This document shows positions 15,264 through 24,587 of a stretch of DNA of 64,000 bases, piece after piece. The notes under the pieces are model-generated. The model saw nothing but the letters and a program-made list of their open reading frames with translations. It did not search any database and was not told the DNA's origin. Within the stretch, counting starts at the first letter, position 1. Each line of letters opens with the position of its first letter. The stretch is from contig JACKDV010000005.1 of assembly GCA_020633315.1 (NCBI GenBank), positions 310,001-374,000 on the forward strand. The letters are read 5' to 3'. The DNA comes from Myxococcales bacterium. Lineage in GTDB: Bacteria; Myxococcota_A; Polyangia; Nannocystales; Nannocystaceae. Made by a program: the position numbers and the translations under genes.

Positions 15264-16643
15264 ATGAGCGAGTCGAAGAAGTACGTGCTGAGCGAGGATC
15301 GGATCCCCACCCACTGGTACAACGTGGTGGCGGACATGCCCAATCGGCCGATGCCGCCGATCCACCCGCAGACGCACGAGCCGATCGGACCCGAGGCGCT
15401 CGCCCCCCTGTTCCCGATGGCGCTCATCCAGCAGGAGGTGAGCACCGATCCCTGGATCGAGATCCCCGAGCCGGTGCGCGACATCTATCGCATGTGGCGA
15501 CCCACCCCGCTGGTGCGAGCCCGCCGGCTCGAGCAGGCGCTCGACACCCCGGCGCACCTCTACTTCAAGTACGAGGGCGGCAGCCCCTCGGGCTCGCACA
15601 AGCCCAACACCGCGGTGGCGCAGGCCTACTACAACGCCCAGGAGGGGGTGGAGCGCATCACCACCGAGACCGGCGCCGGACAGTGGGGCAGCGCGCTGTC
15701 CTTCGCCTGCCAGACCTTCGGCCTCGGCTGCCAGGTGTACATGGTGAAGGTCAGCTACGAGCAGAAGCCCTACCGCAAGCTGATGATGAACACCTGGGGC
15801 GCCGAGGTGATCGCCTCGCCCAGCGGTCGCACCGCGGCGGGGCGGGCCATCCTGGCGCAGGACCCCGACTCGCCGGGCAGCCTGGGGATCGCGATCTCCG
15901 AGGCGGTGGAGGTGGCCGCCGGCGACGAGCACACCAAGTACTCGCTGGGCAGCGTGCTCAACCATGTGCTCACCCACCAGACGGTGGTGGGGCAGGAGGC
16001 GCTGGTCCAGATGGAGATGGCGGGCGAGCTGCCCGACGTGGTGATCGCCCCCTTCGGCGGCGGCTCGAACTTCGCGGGGCTGTCGTTCCCGTTCCTGCGC
16101 CTCAACCTCCGCGAGGGCAAGAAGATCCGCTGCCTGGCCTCCGAGCCCACCTCGTGCCCCAAGCTCACCCGCGGCGTGTTCCGCTACGACTTCGGCGACA
16201 CGGTGGGGATGACCCCGCTGCTGCCCATGTACACCCTGGGGCACACCTTCGTGCCGGCCAGGATCCACGCGGGCGGGCTGCGCTACCACGGGGCGGGGGT
16301 GATCGTGAGCCAGCTCCTCAAGGACGGGCTCATCGAGGCGGAGGCGGTCGACCAGATCGAGAGCTTCGAGGCCGGGGTGACCTTCGCCAAGGCGGAGGGG
16401 ATCATCCCCGCGCCCGAGGCCAACCATGCGATCGCATCGGCGATCCGCGAGGCCGAGCGGGCCAAGGAGGCCGGCGAGGCGCGGGTGATCCTGTTCAACC
16501 TGTGCGGCCACGGGCACTTCGACATGGCGGCCTACGAGGCGTACTTCGCCGGCGAGCTCGAGCGGCACGAGCTCACCCAGCAGCAGATCGACGACGCGGT
16601 GGCCAAGCTCGACACCCCGACGGAGCCGGTGATGGCGAAGTAG
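15264..16643 (+). CDS. trpB2: Tryptophan synthase beta chain, TrpB2 type
   Basis: PLP enzyme joining indole (or a related nucleophile) to serine. The 459 residues include the PLP lysine in GSHKPN, the phosphate-binding PFGGGSNF and the ETGAGQWG segment. The longer N-terminus (PMPPIHPQTHEP) and overall length mark the TrpB2 subfamily rather than TrpB1, which partners TrpA. No trpA or other trp genes are adjacent, so it may act alone, for example in indole salvage. An AGGA ribosome site precedes the ATG. The methyltransferase gene follows after 15 bases and may share the transcript. Confidence 0.95.
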   Translation: MSESKKYVLSEDRIPTHWYNVVADMPNRPMPPIHPQTHEPIGPEALAPLFPMALIQQEVSTDPWIEIPEPVRDIYRMWRPTPLVRARRLEQALDTPAHLYFKYEGGSPSGSHKPNTAVAQAYYNAQEGVERITTETGAGQWGSALSFACQTFGLGCQVYMVKVSYEQKPYRKLMMNTWGAEVIASPSGRTAAGRAILAQDPDSPGSLGIAISEAVEVAAGDEHTKYSLGSVLNHVLTHQTVVGQEALVQMEMAGELPDVVIAPFGGGSNFAGLSFPFLRLNLREGKKIRCLASEPTSCPKLTRGVFRYDFGDTVGMTPLLPMYTLGHTFVPARIHAGGLRYHGAGVIVSQLLKDGLIEAEAVDQIESFEAGVTFAKAEGIIPAPEANHAIASAIREAERAKEAGEARVILFNLCGHGHFDMAAYEAYFAGELERHELTQQQIDDAVAKLDTPTEPVMAK

Positions 16644-16658
16644 CGCTATCCTGCGCCC

Positions 16659-18965
16659 GTGGCCCGGTCCAAGCGCAGAGACGACGAGGGCCTGGTCTCG
16701 GTCGCGGTGGAGCGCAAGCGGCCCCGCCTGGTCTGGCGGGGCATGGAGCGCCAGGAAGCCGCCCGCGGCGTGCCTTCCCGGATCGTGGAGATCGTGCACC
16801 CCGGCCGCGCGACGACGGGCGACGACGAGCACCCGGGCGCGGAGCCCCGGCTCGTGACCGCCCACGACGGCCCTGCCCTCCCGTCCAATCGGCTGATCTG
16901 GACCCGCGACAACCTGGTGGCGCTGCGCTCTTTGCTCGACGAGCGGGACCCGACGACCGGCGAGCCCCGGTACCGAGCCAAGGTGGACCTCGCCTACATG
17001 GACCCCCCGTTCATGGTGAACAGCGACTTCCGTGCCGCCGAGGGGATCGAGATCGACCTCGAGCCCCCCGATCGCGCGCGGCGAGAGCCGGCGCGGGTCG
17101 AGCTCCCCGCGTACAGAGACACCTGGCGCGAGGGCCTCGACTCGTTCCTGACGATGCTGCGGGCCCGGCTCGTGCTGGTGGCGGAGCTGCTGGCCCCCAC
17201 CGGCAACGTATTCGTGCACCTCGACTGGCACGCGGTGCACTACGTGAAGGTGCTGATGGACGAGATCTTCGGCTACGAGGGCTTCGTCAACGAGATCGTG
17301 TGGCAGCGCCAGACCTCCCACAGCGACCGCGCCCAGGGGGCGCGACACCTGGGGCGCGTGCACGACACGATCCTCTACTACCGTCGCGGGCCGGGTGCCT
17401 TCACGGCCTCGACCTACCTGCCCTACGAGCCGGGCTACGTGCGCTCGCACTGGGGCTCGGTCGACGCGGACGGCCGTCGCTTCCAGTGGGGCGACATCAC
17501 CGGCCCGGGCGGCGCGGCCAAGGGCAACCCCCGCTACGAGCGGTTCGGGCACCTCAAGCACTGGCGCTACTCCCAGGCGCGGATGGACGAGCTGGTCGCC
17601 GAGGGACGCGTGGCCCCGCCGCGCCCCGGCGCGGTCCCGCGGCTCAAGCGGTTCCTCGACGAGATGCCGGGGGTGCCCATCCAAGACGTGTGGACCGACC
17701 CGAGCCCCATCAACTCGCAGGCGAGGGAGGCGGCGGGCTACCCCACGCAGAAGCCGGTCGCGCTGCTGCAGCGGATCGTGGAGATCGCATGCCCGCCCGG
17801 CGGCTTGGTGCTCGACTGCTTCGCCGGCACGGGCACCACGGCCGAGGCGGCCGAGCGCCTGGGGAGGCGGTGGATCTGCATGGACAACGGCAAGCACGCG
17901 GTGCACCTGGCCCGCAAGCGCTTGATCCTGCTGCACGGCCAGCCGCAGCCGCCCGCGGCACCGACCTTCGAGTACCTCGAGTGCGATCGGTGCCACCACG
18001 TGGAGCGACGCGAGGCCAGCGGGGCCAGCCCGGGTCCCCATGCGGTGCGCCCCTTCACCGTGGAGGACCTGGGGGCCCACTGGCTCGCGCAGGGCGAGGC
18101 GAGCTCCGAGGACGCCGAGGCGCGGCAACGCGACGAGCTGGTGCGGGTGCTGGGGGGCGAGCCCTCGCGCGGCTCGGCGCGGCTGCACGGCCGCAAGCGG
18201 GGAGCGTGGGTGCACGTGGGGCCCCTGCACGAGCCGATGGACGCGGCCCGGATCCGCGGCGTCGCCCGGGAGGCCGGGGACACGGACGAGCGGCGGCTGG
18301 TGATCCTGGCCGCGGGCTTCGAGCCGAGCGCGGTCGACGAGCGGGCGGCGATCGAGCGGGCCACCGGCGTGGAGCTCTCGCTGCGCATCGTCTCGGCCAG
18401 CGCGCTCGACGTGGTCCGCCGTCGCCTCGAGCTCGAGGCCCCCGAGCTCGAGGCGCCGCTCGAGTCGATGGCGATCCCCGCCTTCTACTCGCCGCTGTCG
18501 ATCACCCTGGGCACCGTCGTCCGCGGCCGTCGGGCGCAGGTGAGCCTCGAGCGCTGCGACGTGGACGTGGAGTCGTTGCTGGCCAGCCAGCGCCCGAGCA
18601 TCCCGCCGCTCACCGCGACGATGCCGGCGGCTCGGCGCACGCGGGCGGAAGCCAGGCTCGCCAAGTGGCGGCGGCGCGAGCAGGAGCTGCGGGGGTGGCT
18701 GGCTCGCCCGCGCAGCTGGGAGAAGCTCGTCGATGCCTGGGCGATCGACGGAGACCACGGGCACCGCAGGGGAGCCGACGGCGAGGCGATCTTCGAGACG
18801 CGGTGGCAGAGCCTGCGGGTGCGTCGCGCCAAGGGGATCGCGGAGCCGCTGGTGCTGCGGGCCGAGCTCGCCTACGACCGACCGGGGCGCTACTGCATCG
18901 CGGCGCGGGTGATCGACGTGTTCGGCAACGACGGCCTCGCGACGACCGAGGTGGAGATCCGCTAG
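16659..18965 (+). CDS. Solitary N6/N4 DNA methyltransferase with long C-terminal region
   Basis: A 768-residue protein starting with GTG. Motif IV is DPPF at residues 115-118 and comes before the AdoMet-binding motif I FAGTGT at about 388-393, the order of beta-class enzymes (Type III Mod-like). The usual YPTQKP target/AdoMet segment lies shortly before motif I. Residues from about 420 to the end form a further region with a short CxxC (CDRCHHVER), a possible regulatory or recognition part that I do not recognise. No restriction subunit is nearby. Its stop shares the CTAG tetranucleotide with the converging selA stop. Confidence 0.88.
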   Translation: MARSKRRDDEGLVSVAVERKRPRLVWRGMERQEAARGVPSRIVEIVHPGRATTGDDEHPGAEPRLVTAHDGPALPSNRLIWTRDNLVALRSLLDERDPTTGEPRYRAKVDLAYMDPPFMVNSDFRAAEGIEIDLEPPDRARREPARVELPAYRDTWREGLDSFLTMLRARLVLVAELLAPTGNVFVHLDWHAVHYVKVLMDEIFGYEGFVNEIVWQRQTSHSDRAQGARHLGRVHDTILYYRRGPGAFTASTYLPYEPGYVRSHWGSVDADGRRFQWGDITGPGGAAKGNPRYERFGHLKHWRYSQARMDELVAEGRVAPPRPGAVPRLKRFLDEMPGVPIQDVWTDPSPINSQAREAAGYPTQKPVALLQRIVEIACPPGGLVLDCFAGTGTTAEAAERLGRRWICMDNGKHAVHLARKRLILLHGQPQPPAAPTFEYLECDRCHHVERREASGASPGPHAVRPFTVEDLGAHWLAQGEASSEDAEARQRDELVRVLGGEPSRGSARLHGRKRGAWVHVGPLHEPMDAARIRGVAREAGDTDERRLVILAAGFEPSAVDERAAIERATGVELSLRIVSASALDVVRRRLELEAPELEAPLESMAIPAFYSPLSITLGTVVRGRRAQVSLERCDVDVESLLASQRPSIPPLTATMPAARRTRAEARLAKWRRREQELRGWLARPRSWEKLVDAWAIDGDHGHRRGADGEAIFETRWQSLRVRRAKGIAEPLVLRAELAYDRPGRYCIAARVIDVFGNDGLATTEVEIR

Positions 18966-20362
18966 CCCAGCTCGCCGAGGGCCCGCAGCGCGGCCAGGAG
19001 CTGGGCGTCGTCGGCCGGGTCCACCGTGCGCAGGTCGAGCAGCACCGCGTCGTCCTCGATGCGACCCATCACGGCGGGCTCGCCCAGCCGCAGGCATCGC
19101 GCGGTGCGGCTGGCCTTGCCGCCCACCACCCGCAGGGCCACGCTGGGCATGGTGTCGCCGGGCAGGCTGCCGCCGCCGATCGTGGCCGTGCTCGGGACCA
19201 CCACCTCGTCCACCGACCATCCCAGCGCGCTCGCCAGCGCCTCGGCGCGGGTGCGCAGCGAGCCGAGCTCGGCCGCCACCCTCTGGTGCAGCGGCAGCGC
19301 GGGCCGGCCCTCGCGGGCGTGCGCGGCGAAGGTGGCGTACAGGGCGGCCAGCGCGGTCTTGTCGGGCCGCAGCGCGCGGGCCATGGGATGACGGCGACAG
19401 CGGTGCACCAGCTCGCGCCGTCCCGCGATGATCCCGGCCTGCGGCCCGCCCATGAGCTTGTCGCCGCTGCACAGCACGAGGTCGGCGCCCTGCTCGACGT
19501 ACTCGACGATGGTGGGCTCGCGCTCGGGCAGCCCCGGGCCCAGCGAGCCGCTGCCGAGGTCGGCGATGAGCGGCACGCCGTGCGCCCGGGCGAGCTCGGC
19601 CAGCTTCGGCAGCCCCACCTCCCTGACGAAGCCGGACTGGGCGAAGTTGCTCTGGTGCGCCCACAGGATGGCGGAGGCCTTCATCCCCTCGAAGCCGGGC
19701 GCCTCGCCGAGCAGGGCCGCCTCGTAGTCGCGGGGGTGGGTGCGGTTGGTGCTGCCCACGCTCACCACCCGGCAGCCGCCGGCCGCCGCCATCGTGGCCA
19801 CGCGGAAGCCGTCGCCGATCTCCACCATCTGCCCCACCGAGAGCACCACCCCGCCGGGCGGGCCCAGCACGGTGCAGGCCAAGAGCAGCGCGGCCGCGTT
19901 GTTGTTGACCACGTGCGCGTCCTCGACCTGCATCACCGCGCGCAGCAGCGGCCCGATGGCGGTGAAGCGAGAGCCCCGCGAGCCGTCGTGCAGCACCACC
20001 TCGAGATCGCAGGTGCCGGCGGCGTCCACCATGGCCTGGCGGGCGGCCGCCGACAGCGGGGCCCGGCCGAGGTTGGTGTGCAGCAGCACCCCCGTGGCAT
20101 TGAGCACCGGCCGCGGTCGCGGCCGGGCCCAGCCGTCGAGCTCGCTCCGCACCCGAGCCGCCAGGCCGACCGCGTCGGGGATCTCCACCCGCTCGCCCTC
20201 CCGCACCCGCGCGCGCAGCTCGGCCAGCGCATCGGTGACCAGCCGCTTGCACACCAGGCGGCGCCAGCCCGACTCGGCCAGCGAGGGCTCGGCGAGGACC
20301 TGATCGACCTTGGGCAGGCGGGACAGCGAGGCGGCGAGCTCGGATCGGGACATGGTGGCCAT
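18962..20362 (-). CDS. selA: L-seryl-tRNA(Sec) selenium transferase
   Basis: PLP enzyme that converts seryl-tRNA(Sec) to selenocysteinyl-tRNA(Sec) using selenophosphate. The 466 residues (463 if the second ATG at 20353 is used) match E. coli SelA in length and carry NATGVLLHTNLGRAP, VNNNAAALLL, STNRTH, DLGSGSL and the PLP-lysine motif CSGDKLMGGPQAG. It is last in an apparent comEC-FHA-selA operon, 35 bases after the FHA gene. Its presence predicts selenoproteins, selB, selD and tRNA(Sec) elsewhere in the genome; none is in this window. Confidence 0.95.
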   Translation of the reverse strand: MATMSRSELAASLSRLPKVDQVLAEPSLAESGWRRLVCKRLVTDALAELRARVREGERVEIPDAVGLAARVRSELDGWARPRPRPVLNATGVLLHTNLGRAPLSAAARQAMVDAAGTCDLEVVLHDGSRGSRFTAIGPLLRAVMQVEDAHVVNNNAAALLLACTVLGPPGGVVLSVGQMVEIGDGFRVATMAAAGGCRVVSVGSTNRTHPRDYEAALLGEAPGFEGMKASAILWAHQSNFAQSGFVREVGLPKLAELARAHGVPLIADLGSGSLGPGLPEREPTIVEYVEQGADLVLCSGDKLMGGPQAGIIAGRRELVHRCRRHPMARALRPDKTALAALYATFAAHAREGRPALPLHQRVAAELGSLRTRAEALASALGWSVDEVVVPSTATIGGGSLPGDTMPSVALRVVGGKASRTARCLRLGEPAVMGRIEDDAVLLDLRTVDPADDAQLLAALRALGELG

Positions 20363-20397
20363 GGGGCGGGACGAGAAGGGGGAGGCAACGGGGACGC

Positions 20398-20865
20398 TCA
20401 GCGCAGCAGCATCGTCGCCACCAGGGCACCGAACACCACCACGCCGATCATCGGCAGCAAGAGCGAGCGCAGGCTGGGCCCCGCGGGGGGCGGGCGACGG
20501 TCGAGGGTGACGGTGGTCTCGCCTCCGGCGGCCAGCGCCCGGGTGACCTGCGAGGCGGGATGGACGATGCGCAGCGACAGCTCGCCCAGGCGGAGCACGT
20601 CGTCGTGGCCGAGCAGGGTGGGCTCGTCGATGCGACGGTCCTGGCTCCACACCCCGTTCTTGCTGCCGGCGTCGCTCACCAGCACGCCCTCGGGGCCCAC
20701 CTCGAGCCGCGCGTGCCGACGCGAGACGTCGCCGTGATCGAGGCGGATGCTCACCCGCCCCTGCCGCCCCACCACGTGCGAACCATAGGGCAGCGGATGG
20801 GAGCGCCCCGCGTGCGGTCCATCGACCTCCACGAGCTGGGGCGTCTGGGAAACGGGAGCGCTCAT
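20398..20865 (-). CDS. FHA-domain membrane protein
   Basis: A 155-residue protein with an N-terminal forkhead-associated domain: VVGRQG, VSRRHARLE and GSKNGVW are the conserved phosphothreonine-pocket residues. A Pro-rich linker and a C-terminal hydrophobic helix (LLLPMIGVVVFGALVATMLL) follow, so it is tail-anchored with the FHA domain in the cytoplasm. It should bind Thr-phosphorylated partners of Ser/Thr kinases such as the one at 36641. Its ATG overlaps the comEC stop (ATGA), indicating coupled translation. Confidence 0.88.
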   Translation of the reverse strand: MSAPVSQTPQLVEVDGPHAGRSHPLPYGSHVVGRQGRVSIRLDHGDVSRRHARLEVGPEGVLVSDAGSKNGVWSQDRRIDEPTLLGHDDVLRLGELSLRIVHPASQVTRALAAGGETTVTLDRRPPPAGPSLRSLLLPMIGVVVFGALVATMLLR

Positions 20866-22787
20866 CGGGGGGCCTCGGACGCGGCGGAGTCTAGCAGCCC
20901 GGTCGGGAGTCGCTCCCAGCCGTCGCCCAGCCAGCACCGCGGGCCGTCGACGGTGCCCACCACCATGGCATGACGCGTGCCGGCGCGCCGCCGACACGAT
21001 CGCAGCGCCGCGGCAATGGAGCGCTCGTCGGGGGGCGAGCCGCAGCGCGGCGGCTCGTCGAGCCAGCGTCGCTGGGCCCGCAAGCCGCGGCGCAGCTCGA
21101 GCTCGTGGGGCGCCAGCGCGGCCTCCCGCGGCGCGAGGCCGACCGCGTCGAGGGCCATCGCGTCGAGCAGGCCCCGCCAGCGCCCGGGCGACAGGGCCAC
21201 GCGATGCAGGCAGCCCTCGTGGCCGCGATCGATGGCCACGGTGACCACCGCGGGCGCGCGAGGGCTGCCCGCCGCCCACCAGCGCACGCCGGGCGGCGCG
21301 AGCTCGGTGCGCGGCCACGCGACCGCGATGATCACCGCCACCGAGAGCGGGGCCGAGGGCAGCCACGCACCCGCCGGTCGCAGCCGCCCCGCGTCGTCGC
21401 GCCGCCCGAGCCACAGCCCCGCGCCCAGGGCCAGCGCCGCCGCCACGCCCACCGCCACGCGCGGCGGCGAGGGCCAGGCGGCCACCAGCTCCGCCACGTC
21501 GAGCACGAGCTGGGCGCCCCAGCTCGCGGGAGCCAGCGCCAACGGACCGAGCCAGGGCACCAGCCACCACCCCAGCAATCCACACGGGAGGATCCACAGG
21601 GTGAACACGGGGACGGCCACCAGGTTGGCGACCACGCCCCAGGCTCCCGCGTGGCCGAAGTGCCACAGCGAAAGCGGGAGCACCACCCAGGTCACTCGCC
21701 AGGTCTGCCGCACCAGCCCCTCGCCCGGGGGGGCGCGGACCAGCGTGGCCATGGCGGCCACCGAGAGCTGGAAGCCCGGGTCGCTGGCCCAGGCGGGTCG
21801 GACCACCAGCATCACCACGCTGGTGGCGGCCAGCAGCACCGGGCCGTGGTGCGGGCGCCCGACCAGGCCACCCAGGCCCACGCCCATTGCCATGGCGCCG
21901 GCCCGCACCGCGGGCGGTGACGCCCCGGTGAGCAGCACGTAGGCGACCAGCGGCAGCCACGACAGCAGCACTCCGGTGCCCCGCAGCGAGGCGAAGCGAG
22001 CCCCGAGCCGCGACGACACCAGCAGCAGGGCCCAGGCGGCGAGCCCCACGTGCAGCCCGCTCACTGCGACCAGGTGTCCCAGCCCGGCGCGACGCAGCGC
22101 GTTGCGATCGGCCGGCACCAACGCGCTGCGCACCCCCAGGCTCGAGGCCACCACGAAGCCCGCGGCCGGGTCGCCGCGCGTGAGCTCCCAGGCCCGCTGG
22201 CGCTGCTCGGCCACCCACGCCCAGTAGGCCGAGGCCTCGCCGCCCGCCGGCCACACCCGATCGACGGTGGCCAGCGCCACCGCCCCGCGCGCCCGGGCGA
22301 GGGCCGCCGGCGAGGGATCGCCGGGGAGCTCGGGCCACGCATGGCGGTGGAGACGAGCCGCGAGCACCCGAATGCGCTGGCCGTGGGCCAGGGGACAGGC
22401 CTCGGGCGGCGCATCGAGCCACAGCCGGGTCTCGCCCGAGCGCACCCGGACCCGGCAACGCGGCCCCGGATGCGAGGCCTGCTCGACCTCCAGGGTGCGG
22501 ACTCCGCTGGCCACCCCGCGCGGGCTCGGCCACGCCGTCGGATCATCGTTCGCATGGGCCAAGGCCCCACGGGCGACCAGCAGGATCCACAGCCCGACCA
22601 TGGCGGGGCGCCGGCCCGCCCGCGCGTGTGACGCTCGAACGAGCGACACCACCCCCAAGGCCGCGCTCAGCCCCAGCGCGGCCATGCCCAGGTCCCGGGC
22701 CACCGATGCTCGTAGGGCTCCCCCCAGCCCCTCGTACCCGAGCACCACCGCCAGGCCACACGAGAGCCACCACAGCAGGATCCGCAC
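20862..22787 (-). CDS. comEC: ComEC/Rec2-family competence membrane protein
   Basis: A 641-residue polytopic membrane protein. The signature LVAVSGLHVG sits at the start of the competence channel domain, followed by about eight membrane helices and the conserved LLTGASPPAVRAG segment. ComEC translocates single-stranded DNA into the cytoplasm during natural transformation. The metallo-beta-lactamase nuclease domain that ends many ComEC proteins is not seen: no HxHxDH motif occurs in the roughly 170-residue tail. It is first in the comEC-FHA-selA string and divergent from the 22878 gene by 90 bp. Confidence 0.85.
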   Translation of the reverse strand: MRILLWWLSCGLAVVLGYEGLGGALRASVARDLGMAALGLSAALGVVSLVRASHARAGRRPAMVGLWILLVARGALAHANDDPTAWPSPRGVASGVRTLEVEQASHPGPRCRVRVRSGETRLWLDAPPEACPLAHGQRIRVLAARLHRHAWPELPGDPSPAALARARGAVALATVDRVWPAGGEASAYWAWVAEQRQRAWELTRGDPAAGFVVASSLGVRSALVPADRNALRRAGLGHLVAVSGLHVGLAAWALLLVSSRLGARFASLRGTGVLLSWLPLVAYVLLTGASPPAVRAGAMAMGVGLGGLVGRPHHGPVLLAATSVVMLVVRPAWASDPGFQLSVAAMATLVRAPPGEGLVRQTWRVTWVVLPLSLWHFGHAGAWGVVANLVAVPVFTLWILPCGLLGWWLVPWLGPLALAPASWGAQLVLDVAELVAAWPSPPRVAVGVAAALALGAGLWLGRRDDAGRLRPAGAWLPSAPLSVAVIIAVAWPRTELAPPGVRWWAAGSPRAPAVVTVAIDRGHEGCLHRVALSPGRWRGLLDAMALDAVGLAPREAALAPHELELRRGLRAQRRWLDEPPRCGSPPDERSIAAALRSCRRRAGTRHAMVVGTVDGPRCWLGDGWERLPTGLLDSAASEAPR

Positions 22788-22877
22788 GCTCCGTCATCGA
22801 CCACCTGGCTCCCGGCGTTGCGCAACCGGCCGCACGCATTTGCTGCATTCGCCGGCCTGGACCTAAAATGACGCGTC

Positions 22878-24584
22878 GTGCCGCTCACCAGAGCCTGGTC
22901 CATCATCCTGGCGATCCTCGCCACCGCGTGCCTCGCCGGCATGTTCCTGTTGTCCGCCGATCGTGGCGGTGGCTTCGGCGAAGCCGACCGTGCCGCCGTT
23001 CGCGCTGTGGCCGAGGCCGGCGTCGCCGCTCTCGATGCGCAGATCCAGGCCTCGCCGGTGCAGCAGGCGGGCAGCGTGATGCAGAGCGCCCGCCTCAAGG
23101 AAGCCCTGGTGGCCCCGCCCGATCCCGACGATCCCGACGCGTGGGACGTGGAGGTCTACGACGCGCTGGGCGAGGCGGCCGAGGAGACGCGGGTGCGCAC
23201 CGGCTCCAACATGACCGTCGCGCTCATCGACAAGACCGGCGCCGTGATGGCGGTGAGCGGCGCGGCCGAGAAGGACCTGCCCGAGCTCATCGCCTCCAAG
23301 GCGTTCCAGGACGCGCCCGAGGACGAGGACATGCTGTTCTCGATCGCGCTGGCCGATCAGCTCAACGTGGCCAAGGTGATCCGTCCCGACGCGGAGGGCC
23401 GGCGCCTGGTCGCGGTGGAGCCCCTGCAGATCGGCGCGGGCTCGCTGCTGCGTCGGGTGCTGGGCTCCAGCACCCCGGCCGCGCTGATCCGCAAGGGCGT
23501 GATGCTCGGCGACATCATCGGCGACCAGCCGGTGGGCGACGAGCTGCTGGCGCTGGCCAAGGCCCACCACGGCGACACCCCGGCCGACGGCGCGAGCAAG
23601 GTGTTCGAGGTGGGCGAGGGCATGAACGCCCGCATCGGCTCCCTGGGGCGGATCCCCGGCCCCGCCGGCGAGGGCGACAACGGAGCGATGCTGGTGGTGC
23701 TGTCGGCCACCACCGCGGCCGCGGGCCAGCAGGACCTGGCCCAGGCGCTCTCCGCCGCCCGCGACAAGGGCCTGACCAGCGAGCTCAACTGGCCGGTGCT
23801 GCTGGGCCTGCTGGTGGTGACCGTGGGCCTGGCGTTCTACCTCCCCGGCCTCGAGAGCCTCGCGCCCATGCGTCGGCTCGCCCGCGAGTTCAATGCGATC
23901 GCGCAGGGCACCCAGCACTCGGTGTTCCACGATCGCTACAGCGGCACCGCGGGCGAGGTGGCCCGGGCCGCCGCCGCTGCCCACGAGGCGCTGCGCCAGG
24001 CGTACCTCGCCGAGCTCGACATCGAGGAGGAAGAGGAGCCCGACGATGCGAGCAGCCGCCATGGTCGCCCGCGAACCACCCGTGGTCGTCGAGTGACCCG
24101 CTCCCACCGCGTGCCCGGCTCCGGTCGCCCCGGCAGCCGCTCGCACAAGACGGTGGGTGGCCACGAGCACGAGCACGAGGAGGAGGAGGACGACGAGGTG
24201 GCGGAGCCCGAGCCCACCCCCGCGCCCTCGCCCGCGCCCGCGCCGGTGGCAGCGCCTCGGCCCGCGCCCGCTCCGATCCCGGCCCCGACTCCCGCGCCCG
24301 CTCCGATCCCGGCTCCCACTCCCGTCGCGACGCCGACCCCCGCGGCTGGCCCCTCGCTGGGCGATCGCGAGCCCTACTACCGCGGCGTGTTCGAGGAGTT
24401 CGTGCGCATCAAGGCGCAGTGCGGCGAGCCCACCGACAAGCTCACCTTCGAGAAGTTCGCCCAGAAGCTCGTCAAGAACACCGCCGACATCAAGAAGAAG
24501 CGCCCCGAGGTGGCCGAGGTGAACTTCAGCGTCTACGTCAAGGACGGCAAGGCCGCGCTCAAGGCCAAGGTCGTCAAGGGCTAG
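22878..24584 (+). CDS. MXAN_5187-like membrane protein
   Basis: A 568-residue protein with a GTG start. An N-terminal helix (residues about 6-25) is followed by a roughly 280-residue extracytoplasmic sensor-like region, then a second helix (WPVLLGLLVVTVGLAFYL, about 309-326) and a HAMP-like stretch. A basic/acidic and then Ala-Pro repeat linker (PAPIPAPTPAPAPIPAP) leads to a C-terminal domain of about 70 residues (YYRGVFEEFVRIKAQCGEP to the end). That last domain resembles the MXAN_5187 C-terminal domain of myxobacteria. The layout suggests a signalling or scaffold protein without an evident catalytic output. Three bases upstream of def. Confidence 0.75.
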   Translation: MPLTRAWSIILAILATACLAGMFLLSADRGGGFGEADRAAVRAVAEAGVAALDAQIQASPVQQAGSVMQSARLKEALVAPPDPDDPDAWDVEVYDALGEAAEETRVRTGSNMTVALIDKTGAVMAVSGAAEKDLPELIASKAFQDAPEDEDMLFSIALADQLNVAKVIRPDAEGRRLVAVEPLQIGAGSLLRRVLGSSTPAALIRKGVMLGDIIGDQPVGDELLALAKAHHGDTPADGASKVFEVGEGMNARIGSLGRIPGPAGEGDNGAMLVVLSATTAAAGQQDLAQALSAARDKGLTSELNWPVLLGLLVVTVGLAFYLPGLESLAPMRRLAREFNAIAQGTQHSVFHDRYSGTAGEVARAAAAAHEALRQAYLAELDIEEEEEPDDASSRHGRPRTTRGRRVTRSHRVPGSGRPGSRSHKTVGGHEHEHEEEEDDEVAEPEPTPAPSPAPAPVAAPRPAPAPIPAPTPAPAPIPAPTPVATPTPAAGPSLGDREPYYRGVFEEFVRIKAQCGEPTDKLTFEKFAQKLVKNTADIKKKRPEVAEVNFSVYVKDGKAALKAKVVKG

Positions 24585-24587
24585 CCC

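Noticed and set aside
15234..20429. Very long open frame on the minus strand (about 1730 codons)
   Set aside because: Antisense to well-supported genes, His/Arg/Gly-rich with no domain.
15041..20737. Very long open frame on plus strand (about 1900 codons)
   Set aside because: Arg/Gly/Ala/Pro-only composition and overlap with trpB2, methyltransferase and selA in another frame; an artefact of high GC content.
24248..24340. Possible frameshift in the Ala-Pro repeat of the 22878 gene
   Set aside because: The frame stays open through the repeat and joins a recognisable C-terminal domain.
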